From positions 1 through 46,212 of the forward strand of contig JAPEVF010000354.1 in assembly GCA_029747585.1 (NCBI GenBank): a DNA stretch of 46,212 nt, given 5' to 3'. Shown piece by piece: positions 34,137 to 46,212 of this stretch. Source of the DNA: Pleurotus djamor. Taxonomy: Eukaryota; Basidiomycota; Agaricomycetes; Agaricales; Pleurotaceae. The notes under the pieces are model-generated. The model saw only the letters and a list, made by a program, of their open reading frames with translations. It did no database searches and was not told the DNA's origin. The stretch's first letter is position 1. The number at the start of each line of letters is the position of its first letter. The position numbers and the translations under genes are program-made.

Positions 34137-35408
34137 ATGCCCACCTTTTCAAAGCCTTTTCCAGTAGAACTCATCGAAGAAGTTATCTCCTACGTTGACA
34201 GCGACAGTCTCCCGCCGTGCTCCCTCGTTTCCAAAACATGGGCAGCAATCTGCCAACCTTACTTCTTCTGTGTCCTCAACGCGGATTTCGAGAACTTTTA
34301 CCAGCTCGAACCTCGCTTTGAAAAATTGGATCAGATTCTTACCCAGTCGCCCCATCTGGCCCGCCATTTTGAAGAAGTGACTCTTGACCTCTACTCGTTC
34401 CGCGCATTCGCAAACGTATTTGACGACAACCTTCCCTCGATCCTGAACCGCTTGACCCATGTACAGGACTTCCATATCATGAGCAAAGCCTTCAACTACG
34501 AGCAGTTCTCACCGAAGATGTGCTTGGCTATCGATACCCTGATTTCAAGTGGACACTTGGTGAAGCTGGAGTTTACTAGGACTGGCTTTTCCGCGCTCGA
34601 GACTCTGCTCTCGCTCCTCGACGCATGCTCCGAATCTCTCAAAGAACTGGTTCTAGAACGCATATACGTAATGTACGAATCGGCGAGGACGGAATTGCGC
34701 GATGCTGCCTTGGAACCCATCACATTCCCCCGTCTAGAATTGGCTAAATTCAAGAGCGAGGATGCCTACGATATCGCCACTCATGGGATCCTAGACATGC
34801 CCAATCTGGTTACATACAAAGTCCAACTCGAAGTGTTCAAGCCACTTGGCCAAGCTGTCATACCCAATTTCGTTCCTTTCAACATCCCCACCTTCACCTT
34901 CACCTTCTTGAGCTCAGCGCGACAAGGTTTCCTCAGAATGTCACCCTTTGACAAATTCGTGGACTCTCCTGTTCTACCTATTTACGCAGATCTTACACCC
35001 TACACGAACTTGGGTTTCCTCACGCTCTCAACTCGAGTCTCCCTGTTGGACGAGCACACATCACTTCCGGTCATGGCGAGCTTCTTGGACCGCGCGACCT
35101 TCGAGAGTCTTTCGCGCCTCGAGATGCTGACTATTCAGATCAAGCTGCAATCCACCGAAACCCGGCTCGTCTGTCCTCTCGATTGGGATACTCCAGGCTG
35201 GACAGCCTTGGATGCACGATTAGCGGCCAAGTCCAAGGCGTTTGTGTTGTTCGTCGTTAAGCTTGAGATATACAGGCCCATGAATGCTATGAAGGAGAAG
35301 GTGGACGCGGCGACGTTGAAAGGTCTGGAAGGGGCGATGGACTTGTTGGAGGAGCAGTTTGTGGAGTTGGGCGGGGCTGAAAAGTTTGACATCGATATCG
35401 AGGAGTAA
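34137..35408 (+). CDS. F-box-like protein, tandem copy 2
   Basis: Intronless, 423 residues. The start at 34137 (MPTFSKPFPVELIEEVISYV) puts the F-box-like helix at the N-terminus, then PCSLVSKTWAAICQPYFFCVL. Leucine-rich body with LVKLEFTRTGFSALETLLSLL and a conserved end (CPLDWDTPGWTALDARLA, MDLLEEQFVEL). It aligns by eye with the preceding gene throughout (YDWDLPTWKDLDSRLA and VVELLESQFVKL there), so the two are tandem duplicates. A role in target recognition by an SCF ubiquitin ligase is inferred from the domain only. Confidence 0.85.
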   Translation: MPTFSKPFPVELIEEVISYVDSDSLPPCSLVSKTWAAICQPYFFCVLNADFENFYQLEPRFEKLDQILTQSPHLARHFEEVTLDLYSFRAFANVFDDNLPSILNRLTHVQDFHIMSKAFNYEQFSPKMCLAIDTLISSGHLVKLEFTRTGFSALETLLSLLDACSESLKELVLERIYVMYESARTELRDAALEPITFPRLELAKFKSEDAYDIATHGILDMPNLVTYKVQLEVFKPLGQAVIPNFVPFNIPTFTFTFLSSARQGFLRMSPFDKFVDSPVLPIYADLTPYTNLGFLTLSTRVSLLDEHTSLPVMASFLDRATFESLSRLEMLTIQIKLQSTETRLVCPLDWDTPGWTALDARLAAKSKAFVLFVVKLEIYRPMNAMKEKVDAATLKGLEGAMDLLEEQFVELGGAEKFDIDIEE

Positions 35409-36205
35409 TCTTGACTATCTCTCTCCCCGTTCTCTAAGCGTCACCCTCTTCTCTTCCTTTTAATAATATATAGCCAGTATCATGTACTAGAATTTCCCTA
35501 GCCTATGAAGAAATATCCGAATACGGTCATCATTCCCTGTTGACGTGTCCGCTCCCTTGACTGCTGCGCCAACTCCAGAAGATATTGTAGAGAGTTAGGG
35601 AGTCCATTGACCAATGCTACGGTCGTCGCGCGACCAGAGCAGCACCACTCCTGGTAGTCAAGCATTGGCACAAGATTTATGGTCGGTTGCCAGGCAAACT
35701 GTGCATTGCTGCGACATGTCCATAACTGCCCCATCAGCCTGGAGGTAAACAACTAGTCGACTCGGGGATACCCACATCCGTATGCCTCCGTATGCACATG
35801 GAACTGCGGTGGAGATTCCAATCGGTAAACAGGGTGGTCAGGGTCGTTCCCTACATGTACCCCTTTAGGCCTTGATACCTTCGTGTTCCCCAGCTTTGAG
35901 GGCATCATAGGGCATCATTGCCCGAACCTCTCCGCGCGATGGCGAAGCAGCACAGGTATCGATAATAATTCAGAGAAGTAGAAAGCGCGATCTCCATTGG
36001 TCAAATACAGACATGAGGTTAGTGAATTGCGTACTCAGCCATCTCTCTCAGACATGCCTCAATTTCGAGTTCGTCCCAATCAAACCCGAGACCAAACCGA
36101 GGCCACAATTGAAAGGACGTATTCTGAGTGAAGCAGGAAGAAGTCAAGATACAGACGCGCCGCCATTGGAGGGGGAATGTGTTCTCAGCCAAAGTTTAGC
36201 GTTGG

Positions 36206-36290
36206 CCCATCGTAGTGCACTTTGTGCGCCCGCGGGCTTTCTTTAGGCACGAGGAGAGCACGACGCTTGATCGACAAAGCAGCCAGAAAC
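36206..36290. repeat. Diverged direct repeat, copy A
   Basis: Contains GTGCACTTTGTGCGCCCGC followed by TTTAGGCAC and ACGACGC. It resembles copy B, about 445 bases downstream, over roughly 85 bases with many mismatches and small gaps. Confidence 0.4.
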
Positions 36291-36649
36291 CACATACTAG
36301 GCATTCGACCTTGAAAGCTTGACGCGTAATCCGTGTACTCATATCGGATGCTCGGTTAGGCTATAGCATACAATGGCGTATTATTTGTTGACATACCTCC
36401 GCTCACATCGCCCCCAACGTCATCGCGGTTCTACGTCATAAAGACTGGATCCTTTGAGTCGTCAAGTTTCGAGGTTCCTCGAAGCTAATTCGATTGTCAC
36501 GCATTGAAAATCTGATGATGTGATAGTGAGAGGGGGTGCTGACTTTATACATGCACACGGGCAAGTGTAGATGAAGACATGTCACCATCATTGAAAGGAG
36601 GTAGAGGAACCTGTCGCCAGTGACAGGCTATAGCCAGGATTGTCGCCCG

Positions 36650-36733
36650 TCCATCGCGGTGAACTTTGTGCGCCCATGGGGTGTATTAAGGTACATGTAC
36701 AAGGGCGACGCGCTCATAACTGGAAACCGCGAT
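36650..36733. repeat. Diverged direct repeat, copy B
   Basis: Contains CCATCGCGGTGAACTTTGTG then CGCCCATGG, TTAAGGTAC and GGCGACGC, in the same order and orientation as copy A. The longest identical stretch is ACTTTGTGCGCCC. Confidence 0.4.
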
Positions 36734-37881
36734 CTTTAGTATCACAGATAGCGCCACTTTACTTTGATCCAGTCAGATTGACATACTTACTCCGGGAACG
36801 TTGCCCAAGCAAGTTGCAGGTTCGAAGCTAAGTCTGGGTAACAAGACGTTTCAACATAGAGCGGCTCCGAGGTATTCGGATTACCAAGGGCAAGCTCTGG
36901 TATTTGTTTCGAATGACAGTTACTTTCAGAAAGCGTGTCATTCTGCCTGACGAGCCCCCCCGGCACGGTAGAATCTAGATGACTAACCTCAATGTACGCA
37001 ATGTTTCCACACAGCGCTTCACGGTAGCGCATGGGCAACCGTTCCAGGACCGTTATTCTGCGAGACAATTGCAATTCTGAAAGACAGATATCGAGAGGGA
37101 TCCCGGAAGCTCCGCAGGGTGGTCCGTCAGCATCTTGTGGCTCGTCCGGTGGAGATACAGCCCCGCAGCTAAGATATGGTGTCGCACGATTCTCGAAGGA
37201 TGGATGAGCCAGAGTAGTTTTTGAAAAATATCTATGTAAAAGCGCAAGGATGGAGGAGAGTGATGGGGTTGAAGGGAGGAACGAGGAGGAGGAGGAGGTT
37301 GGTTTTAGTCGTAGCGATGACGTAAAGCAAGGAGTGCTTTCGCACCGACTCGCTTGTTTTGGAAGTCGAAACGGAGACATAAAACAGACATTCTCATCAT
37401 CTTCCCAATTCCATCTTTTTCCACAACCACCACGACCACGCACACGCACACGACGTGCACAACGACGACGACAACCCCATAAGGCTGAGCTAGTTGAATT
37501 GACCGCAGGCGCAGCCTTGTCCAGAGCCCTGGTGCGTGATTCCCCTTGTACGTCCATACTTCATCAACGTTAACAGTTATTTGATCCTCTCTCACAACCG
37601 CAGTTGCTGAAGATAGGCCGATACTCAAGTCCGCAGTACACATTTTCCCGTTGATAACGATTTTCGAACGGATAAAACCCCATATTATATCGGCTGTTGC
37701 ACGCAAAAGCTCACCACCATTGCACGACATCAAACACCTCCTTTCTATCGCCCATTAATCGACGTGGCACCTATCCAACTGGCTCAGAATTTCTCAGTGC
37801 GCCCATAGTCTCGGCGCAACCACCCAAGAGTCGGCTGATCTTGTCCGAGCTCTTTGCTTCTCCCGCTGGGACTTGGCGAAT

Positions 37882-39785
37882 ATGTTCGCCACTTTCACAT
37901 CTTTACTCCCATCAGCTCTTCAACTACATGCATCGCCAGAGAAGTCGAACGGGGGCATAACGTCTGACTTCAAACCAGATAACGAGGACGACGATGACGA
38001 GAACATTCCATCTGCTGGACAAGCGCCAGTGAATGAGTTTGGGCAGGTGAAGGATCAGAAAGCAAAGGAAAAGAAGGCAGCGAACGAGGTATGTTATATG
38101 CATTACAGTCTTCTGTGATCGTTGCTTTACGCGCGTGCTAGACCTTCATCTTCGTTCGCCCACCACCCTCCAAGACAAACCATCCTTTGAATCTTCAGGT
38201 TCAACTCGTTCCCCCGAATACGCGTGGACCTACTGGACTCACGCCTACTTCTACCACTTCTGTGAACTCATCAGGTATGATTTGTGCTCGTCTTTGAGTG
38301 TTTAGTGAACCGATGTCATGATTTCACTTTTCAAGCGTATGGAGATGTCAATACGCCAGTCACAGCCACCCCTGCTCGGACATCATTCGGTCAAGGTCCT
38401 CGGAGACAAGGAACTGACGAATCCACCAACGATCTGTCGCGCACGAGTACAAACCAATCGGATGCGTCGACAGCGATGTATTCTTCTGGGTACTCGTCAG
38501 TCGCGAGTTTTTCGTCCGTTGCTAGTACAGGTACGTCAGCCTTTCGATCTTTGTATAATTACGCGCTTCTAATGCCTTTGCAGCTTCATCGTCATCCAGC
38601 CGTCGCACGATCATCCCCTTGTACAACCTACAAGCTCACAATGTCATGACGAATACCATCGTGGACGCTGGGACAGACGCCAAGATCGCCAAATTCCAGA
38701 AACGTGGTTTAGAAATGGTTGGCCTTGCACTTCTTGAGCCAGTGGAGGTTTGGCCTTCAACCAGGTTGGTCATATTTTGCCGATATTGATGACGTAGTTG
38801 ATCGAGTCGTGCCAGCACTGTTGCTCAGCAGGCACCATCAACCCCCGTAAACTCTGCTGCGTTCGCTCAGCCCAGATCGAATCGTACTTCTCTAGATTCT
38901 CGGCGTCCACCCCACAATGGCAGTGGGTTTTTACATGCACATCAAGACAAGTCAAGCCGTCCAGTAACGCCTACTTTATCGGAAGACGCACATGGGCATA
39001 CGCCCACGTCATCTCGATTATCTGTATCCTCGGCAGGTATTGACTCCACATTACACCATGCACAATCTCAAGATGGCCTCCACGCTCAGCAACAACACTC
39101 TAATCATCCATACCCCTCCCAATCTGTATCTCCTATACCTGAAGGCAGTGCGGTAGATGGCTCGTCGAAGAAGAATATCTTCGGTAAACTTTTCAAACGT
39201 AAAGGAGCCAATACGAACGCGACGCCAGATCTCAGTACCTACTCACCCTTACCGTCGCCTACCCCCATGGGCGGGATGTCCAAGTCCCGGCCAGTCACAC
39301 CGAAGGCACCGGCTTCTCCCATGTATTCTGCCTCCCCCACTTCACCTGAAATGGCAACAACACCTACCTTGGCTTCGTCCGCTAACCAATTCGTCTCCGC
39401 CAACCAACATCTAACCGTCGCGTCGCAAAGTCACCATCGCGTACCTAGCGCTCCTGTTATATCAACCACTGCGCCCCACGATCGATCTAATTCAGAAACC
39501 GAGAACGGTGAAACGCCTACACCCCGTAATAAGCGACAGGCAGCTTCGTTCAATTTGCCTGGGTTTATGAACAAGGGATCGGCGTTGATTGGGAGGAATG
39601 CTGGTGGGAGGAACAAACCTCCTTCGCCTACACCCCCGCCGCTTCCTCCCCGGGAACACGCACCTGTGTCGGAGAGCCCAACGATCATGGCGACTCCCCC
39701 GATGGCACGTAATGGTGAAAGTAAAGCTTGGCCGAATCGGTCGAGTGAACCGTCGAAGAGGGATAGCGGTCTCTTTGGCCTGTGA
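37882..39785 (+). CDS. Uncharacterised Ser/Thr/Pro-rich fungal protein
   Basis: Exons 37882-38088, 38142-38274, 38336-38530, 38584-38764 and 38816-39785; 561 residues in frame. I do not recognise a named domain. Visible parts are an acidic N-terminal stretch, then a short ordered block at about residues 190-235 (PLYNLQAHNVMTNTIVDAGT, then DAKIAKFQKRGLE, LALLEPVEVW) that looks like the only globular, conserved core. A long disordered tail follows, with a basic patch (KKNIFGKLFKRKG), many Ser-Pro and Thr-Pro sites and a polyproline SH3-ligand-like PPPLPPRE near the end. This suggests a phosphoregulated scaffold or membrane-associated signalling protein, by inference only. The start is the first ATG downstream of the 5' region; the codon at 37873 is not ATG. 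Confidence 0.65.
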
Positions 39786-40098
39786 CTCCGACGGATTCAA
39801 GTGGGAGTGTGAACGTTCATGTACGCGTTTTTCCATATACTTCGATAATCTTCCCTTTTTCTATCTGCTTTTATTTTTACTTTTACGGTCTAACCTTCGG
39901 AGAAAGCTGATTCTTTTNATCCCCTCCTCGTTGTAACTGTGTCGTTGTCATCACTACCTACTTTTGATTACCCTCTGTCTGGTCCGCTCTGTATTCCTAT
40001 TCCTGTTGTTCTACTTGCTATCGATTTCTTGCCGAATTGTAAGGAATTCATAGATGTAAGGCTAGCCAACTACTGTGGTATACACTGTAAGGTACGAG
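39786..40098. other. Convergent 3' intergenic region
   Basis: About 310 pyrimidine-rich bases between the stops of the Ser/Pro-rich gene and the splicing-factor gene, with an isolated N at 39918. No gene seen; probably overlapping 3' UTRs. Confidence 0.55.
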
Positions 40099-41271
40099 TT
40101 AATCTGGTAAAACCCTAGGCTTCAGATGCAACGAAGAACGTGTAGTGTTTCCCAGAAGCCGCGCTCGCAAGGATGATGCGGCGGTACTACTCGAGGACCT
40201 GGAACCGCCAGAGAGAGGGATCAAAGCGGTGGGTCGAGTGGCGGAGCTGAGAAGTAACTTCTGTCGTTTGTTACGCTCCTGTCGCTCTAACCCTTGGCGA
40301 CCATGTTCCCACTCTTCCTTCGCCCGAAGCGTGTCCTCGTCCGTGTCATCGACGAGCTTGAGTGTTTCTGACAGACCGTATCGCCCTTTGAGTGCATCAT
40401 CGTTAGCTTGTCTTTCCGCAGCCACCTTCTTCTCCTCTCGAAACCGCTTTCGTATTTTTCGAGACAGGGTATATGGATCGGAGTTGTAGTGGTCGGAAAC
40501 CGATTGGAGACTCTCCAAGCGAGGTACCTGGACTTGAGTGAGGTTCTTCTGAGCATCAGTTGACTTTTCCAAGCTCGCGAGTGGGTCGGCTGGAGCGGCG
40601 GAGCCTTCGGTGTCTAGAAGCGATAAGAAATGGGTAAACACCGAGGAATGGAGAAAGCAGTTACCATGGACAGCATATCCACCGTTCTCTTCTGGGTTCC
40701 AATCCTCGTCTTTCTGACGGGCGCCAGATACTACCACGTATCGTGTGTTCTAAGGGGATACGTCGTCAATATGGGACGGATAGGGATAGGTCGACAGTTG
40801 CTGTACCTTCGGGTCCGTCTGAATCTCGAACCAACCGTCACATAAATGGCATTTGCATCGGAATGAGAATATAGGAGTAGAGTAGTAGTTTCCAATCTTC
40901 TTCTTCTCGGCGTTGTAGCGAACACCCATGCCGATGTGGTTGTTACATGTTCCACTGACGGTCTTTCAGCTTGGAACGAATCGACGAGGAGGTCAGACGC
41001 ACCACCAGATATTGAAGGGGAGCTCAAAGCGAGTTATAAGGATCCCTTGGTCTATCTTACGGGCTCTATCACCCAAAGCATGTTTGCCTGTGGCGCGATG
41101 TTATGGGCTGGTGTAGAAACGAGGGGAAGAGAGAGCTCACCTCGGTATGAGTTGAGACTCTTGTGTTTCTCTCCATCATAGTCAGGCGGGTAGTATTTGT
41201 TGAACCCTCATTCGAGACAGCATTGGCATTTGGTTTCTGTATATTGCTGGCTAAGGGAACGCACCTTGCAT
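40099..41271 (-). CDS. Splicing factor of the CWC16 family, Saf4/CCDC130-like
   Basis: Exons 41271-41265, 41206-41141, 41087-41003, 40954-40807, 40749-40665 and 40613-40099 give 301 residues. Exon 1 is only 7 nt (ATGCAAG). It joins across a phase-1 intron to give the family start MQGFNKYYPPDYDGEK. Then come GKHALGDRARKIDQGILITR, FELPFNIWC, and GMGVRYNAEKKKIGNYYSTP. Two CxxC pairs (about Cys53/Cys56 and Cys88/Cys91) form the zinc site. WFEIQTDPKNTRYVVVSGAR and EDWNPEENGGY point to the CCDC130/Saf4 branch rather than Yju2. Family members bind the spliceosome around the first catalytic step. The C-terminus is coiled-coil and then Ser-rich. Divergent from the ribosomal protein gene. Confidence 0.9.
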
Positions 41272-42101
41272 GATAATTCACCAGGAGCGGGGCTTCATGA
41301 TTTCACTTGTGACTTCCATATTTGGGCACTGTGAGAACGTTGATAGGAGACAGGGGGTCGAAGCTTCGAAATCACTGCAAAATCATCAAGATGCACCTAG
41401 TTATCATCGCAAAACGGTACACAATGAAACTGATCCCGTTCATGGTGTCTTCATCTCGTTGTTAGTCCTCCTTATTCTTTGACCCTTGCCACTCAAGCTG
41501 CCAGGGCACAGGTACGTGGAGTTAAATATGCAATGGGCACCAGAAATAAGTATCAAGGAGACTCCGCGCGGTGTGACCGACGCCAGCGTGCATCCATATA
41601 TATCCATTGCTCGACGCCGCACGCCCGGAAAAAACCGCTGGTGGGTGCCAGATGAGTACTTGAGTGCTCGATTACTCCATCGATGCTGGCCTAAAGCACA
41701 AGGGAGAGTACGAAACTAACTTCAAGGCACGATACTTCGGGATATGCAGTTCTGTTTTTTGGCCTGTGCGCGCGATCCTTTACAAAATTCAGGCAGCGGA
41801 GGCTCTATTTTAGTCACTTGGGGTGTCGTATGTCCCTCACTCTCCTTTCCTCCCCGCGATTTTTGATTTCATTTTTATCGATTTGCTTCTTGCTTGCTCC
41901 TTGCACCCAAGTTACCGAGCGCTCTATTTTCGGCAATCTCCGCAAATACCTGCAACCCAGCCAAACTCTAATTTTCACTTATCCACAAAACTTTCATCCA
42001 CCAACCTTAGGTACGCCGAATTTCGCCAATATCCCTCGCAGCGTGCTCACTACATACTCGAATTACTTCATCTAGTCACCTTCTGACTCACCGCATCAAA
42101 A
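41272..42101. promoter_or_regulatory. Divergent promoter region, Saf4-like / ribosomal protein S20
   Basis: About 830 bases with no gene recognised. The last 280 bases before the S20 ATG are pyrimidine-rich on the + strand (41824-42000), as is common upstream of strongly expressed fungal ribosomal protein genes. Confidence 0.45.
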
Positions 42102-42646
42102 ATGAGTTACGTCGCTAAGGGAGAAAAAGAATACGATGCCACGGGTGCCGCTGTCCCCGCCCCCAAGATCCACAAAATTAGAATCACCTTGACCAGCAGC
42201 AATGTCAAGAACTTGGAGAAGTGTAAGTCCCTTCAGTTCTTCGCATCGTCATGTCGAACAAGTCTCATTTCGGCCGTAGTCTCTGCTGATTTGATCAACC
42301 GTGCCAAAGACAAGCAACTTCGTGTCAAGGGCCCCGTTCGTCTCCCCACCAAGGTCCTCAAAATCACCACCCGTAAGACTGTGAGTACCTCCGTTACTTG
42401 CATTCGCCATCAAATGTCTGATTGTGGGGTATTTCTAGCCCTGTGGTGAAGGTTCCAAGACTTGGGATCGCTATGAACTCAAGGTTCACAAGCGTCTCAT
42501 TGATCTCCACTCCTCCAGCGAGATCGTCAAGCAGATTGTGAGTTTTGTTTCTCGTCGGGCGATCGCGAAAGTTCCTAAGATCGTCTTATTAGACCAGCAT
42601 CAGCTTGGAGCCCGGCGTCGAGGTCGAAGTTACCATCTCTGCCTAA
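42102..42646 (+). CDS. rps20: 40S ribosomal protein uS10 (S20)
   Basis: Exons 42102-42222, 42280-42380, 42439-42537 and 42593-42646; 124 residues, the usual length. Signatures: [38 protein letters not shown], then [32 protein letters not shown] and [16 protein letters not shown]. It sits in the head of the small subunit and contacts 18S rRNA. Three short introns of 55-58 nt all have GT..AG ends. The start is fixed by the conserved N-terminus and length. Confidence 0.96.
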
Positions 42647-42896
42647 ATGTTGCACTAGTTCACTCATGCCTTTGTTACACTCGTTATACGACATCTGTCT
42701 TACTGTGTAGCATACCTAGTTGTAACGAACTTGTCATGATCATTCGAAGTACTGTCGATCAGCACCGAGTGTGTTTGTTACGCCTCCCCCTGGTAAACAA
42801 AGGCGGCACCAATTTCGTATTCTGTTCGGCGGTCCGTCCGTATAACTGCCTCAGGGCCACACTGACCTCTTTCTTCAACAACCATCACGCTTCACA

Positions 42897-43193
42897 ATGG
42901 GCTTACTCTCAAGAACAATTTCATTAGCCATTGACGCTGCGCTCGTCTCCACCGTCATCGCTGGCGTACGTCGTTCAAGCGGCTTTGCGTATGAACTTCC
43001 ACTAATATATCCTTATCGTGTGCACTAAATTTACCCTTTTGTCAGTCCTAATACTGGCTTGATATCGGACGAAACAGCACGCTCAGTCGCAGATCGCTTT
43101 CTGGGCGTAGGCGAATCAGTGTTCGATCTCATACAAGCGACTGCTGTCAACAGTTCGTACTTCAAGAGAGACACGACGCAAAGCAAGTCTTGA
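42897..43193 (+). CDS. DUF1748 family small protein
   Basis: Two exons, 42897-42988 and 43046-43193, code 79 residues, about the family length. Family pattern: an N-terminal helix ([21 protein letters not shown]), then [31 protein letters not shown] and a YFKR end. DUF1748 proteins are short fungal proteins with one amphipathic or hydrophobic helix; the function is unknown to me and none is assigned. It is 250 bases downstream of the S20 stop, on the same strand. Confidence 0.85.
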
Positions 43194-44223
43194 GTGATGG
43201 TGAGCACGCTGTTGCTTCATGCTTCTTCAGTATTCTGAAAACCTATCAGCCGGACACGTATTTATCCTTACTCTATTCATTTTGATGCAATGCGCATCGG
43301 ACTACACCTTTGTCGCCCTATATGTTCTTCCTCATAGACAACCACCTCTTCGCTCTCATGCAACTACTTCAATCCTAGAGGGTGACATCCCCAGAGAAGT
43401 TACCTTGGGATACAGAGCTACGACTACTGAGCTTCACCCTCTCAAGAGGGAAATTACATCTAAGTTTGGTAGCGTCCATGCTTAAACCTGGTCACACCAA
43501 GCTCATCGCTTAAAGTCGCCCGAAGCTATCGTCTCCCATCATCCAGTGGCCATGTGCGACCTTGGATTCTCCGTTGTAAAGGCAACGCACTCTATCTCCC
43601 GATGAATGATCCTTCGGCCCCGTGAGGTCCTTGCCTATGCGCCTCACCATGTTCATCTAGCCGCTCTTTCTGACGTGGCAGCTTGTATCTCCTTTATCCC
43701 CACTAACTTTGTGCCATGTGAGTACAATTCTCGAGTATCTTGTGCTTGCTTCTTATTTCGTCATATAACCATCTTCGTGAACTTATCAGAATTCGTCGCT
43801 CTGTCGAGCAGCTCGCCCACTACGATGCCATACGTCTCGAAATGCCGATATTCTTCATCCTCTTTCGTGAATCTTCCCTTTGACATTTCTTGAACCTCCA
43901 GCCGCCAGCTCAACAGACTCGCATGTGTCACTATTGGATATTCTTCTTTTCTCCGAGGTCCTACCCATCCACATACTTCTTTGAACGTCGCCGCACACGA
44001 GGTTCACTGTCCTTATTTATTTATTTTCTCATGACATTGTGCGGCTACCCATCCGAGCAGCTCAGATACGGATGGCACCTCGCTTCCAAGACCACCTGGT
44101 GCATCCCGACCGTTGGGCTCGGGAAGTGGTTTGCCGAACTCGATAGCAAGGCCGTCCTTTTAAAACGAAGCTATCTGGTGCAGGATAACTTCAGAGTACC
44201 AGGTCTACTACTCGTTACCAAGG
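43194..44223. other. Intergenic region, about 1 kb
   Basis: Short plus-strand frames (43219-43485, 43606-43893 and 43890-44294) show no recognisable domain or family-like splice structure. It includes the chitinase promoter. No repeat or RNA gene seen. Confidence 0.4.

Positions 44224-46212
<1,989 letters not shown>

Larger units (their letters stand above)
35409..37560. other. Gene-poor region, about 2.1 kb
   Basis: No gene is confidently called. A minus-strand frame at 35498-35752 (84 residues) and another at 36787-37557 (256 residues) are open but low in complexity and unrecognised. The second is driven partly by purine-rich and GAC/CAC repeats near 37260-37480. The region also contains a diverged direct repeat (36206-36290 and 36650-36730) and a short tandem GGGCATCAT doublet near 35901-35920. 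It may contain a decayed mobile element. Confidence 0.4.

Noticed and set aside
35498..35752. 84-residue minus-strand frame downstream of the F-box pair
   Set aside because: No recognised motif, signal peptide or splice-supported extension; kept only as a note in the gene-poor region.
36815..36835. Possible tRNA B-box (GGTTCGAAGC)
   Set aside because: No matching A-box or acceptor stem could be folded around it.
36787..37557. 256-residue open frame on the minus strand
   Set aside because: Composition is driven by GAC/CAC and GGA repeats. There is no recognisable domain, and overlapping frames on both strands are equally open, so it is probably chance.
40145..41181. Plus-strand open frames across the splicing-factor gene
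   Set aside because: They are antisense shadows of exons that match the CWC16 family on the minus strand.
43219..44200. Small plus-strand frames before the chitinase
   Set aside because: No family-like features, and no splice sites that extend them into a recognisable protein.

Overview
The window is eukaryotic nuclear DNA from a filamentous fungus, most likely an agaricomycete basidiomycete. The genes carry many short introns, mostly 47-65 nt with GT..AG ends. Fungal family members are packed on both strands with short intergenic gaps. The gene set includes a DUF1748 protein, a fungal GT18 glycosyltransferase, GH115 alpha-glucuronidase, a Jlp1-like TauD dioxygenase and basidiomycete-type F-box/leucine-rich proteins. 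I rebuilt exon structures by reading splice sites by eye and checking that summed exon lengths stay in frame.

Layout. (1) 1-10.2 kb, housekeeping: a 5'-truncated FHIP/RAI16 protein (+) converges on an NHX-type Na+/H+ exchanger (-) at a run of ambiguous bases. Next come a Cdc20/Fizzy-family APC/C activator (-) and, divergently, the replication factor Mcm10 (+). (2) 10.9-24.6 kb, accessory: an O-methyltransferase (-) with a homopolymer frameshift, a cytochrome P450 (+), a secreted GH115 xylan alpha-glucuronidase (-), a TauD-type dioxygenase (-) and a GT18-type glycosyltransferase (-). (3) 24.9-30.3 kb: an F-box-like gene broken by one in-frame TGA, then two tandem paralogous MDR dehydrogenases (-). 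(4) 30.9-42.7 kb: INO80 subunit Ies2 (+), two tandem intronless F-box-like genes (+), a gene-poor 2 kb stretch with a decayed direct repeat, a Ser/Pro-rich protein (+), splicing factor Saf4/CCDC130 (-), and ribosomal protein uS10/S20 (+). (5) 42.9-46.2 kb: a DUF1748 mini-protein (+) and a GH18 chitinase with a C-terminal chitin-binding module (+), cut by the window end.

The genes do not form one pathway. The O-methyltransferase and P450 are divergent neighbours, but no backbone enzyme (PKS, NRPS or terpene synthase) is present, so I do not call a biosynthetic cluster. GH115 and the chitinase fit a plant-litter or wood-decay lifestyle with its own wall remodelling.

The strongest unusual signals concern gene structure and assembly. 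Isolated N characters behave as surplus bases, since deleting them restores frames in several genes. There is one real-looking nonsense codon and one G-run frameshift. Several exons are only 7-13 nt. The tandem dehydrogenases each have one GC-AG intron, at different intron positions. I found no convincing previously undescribed system.
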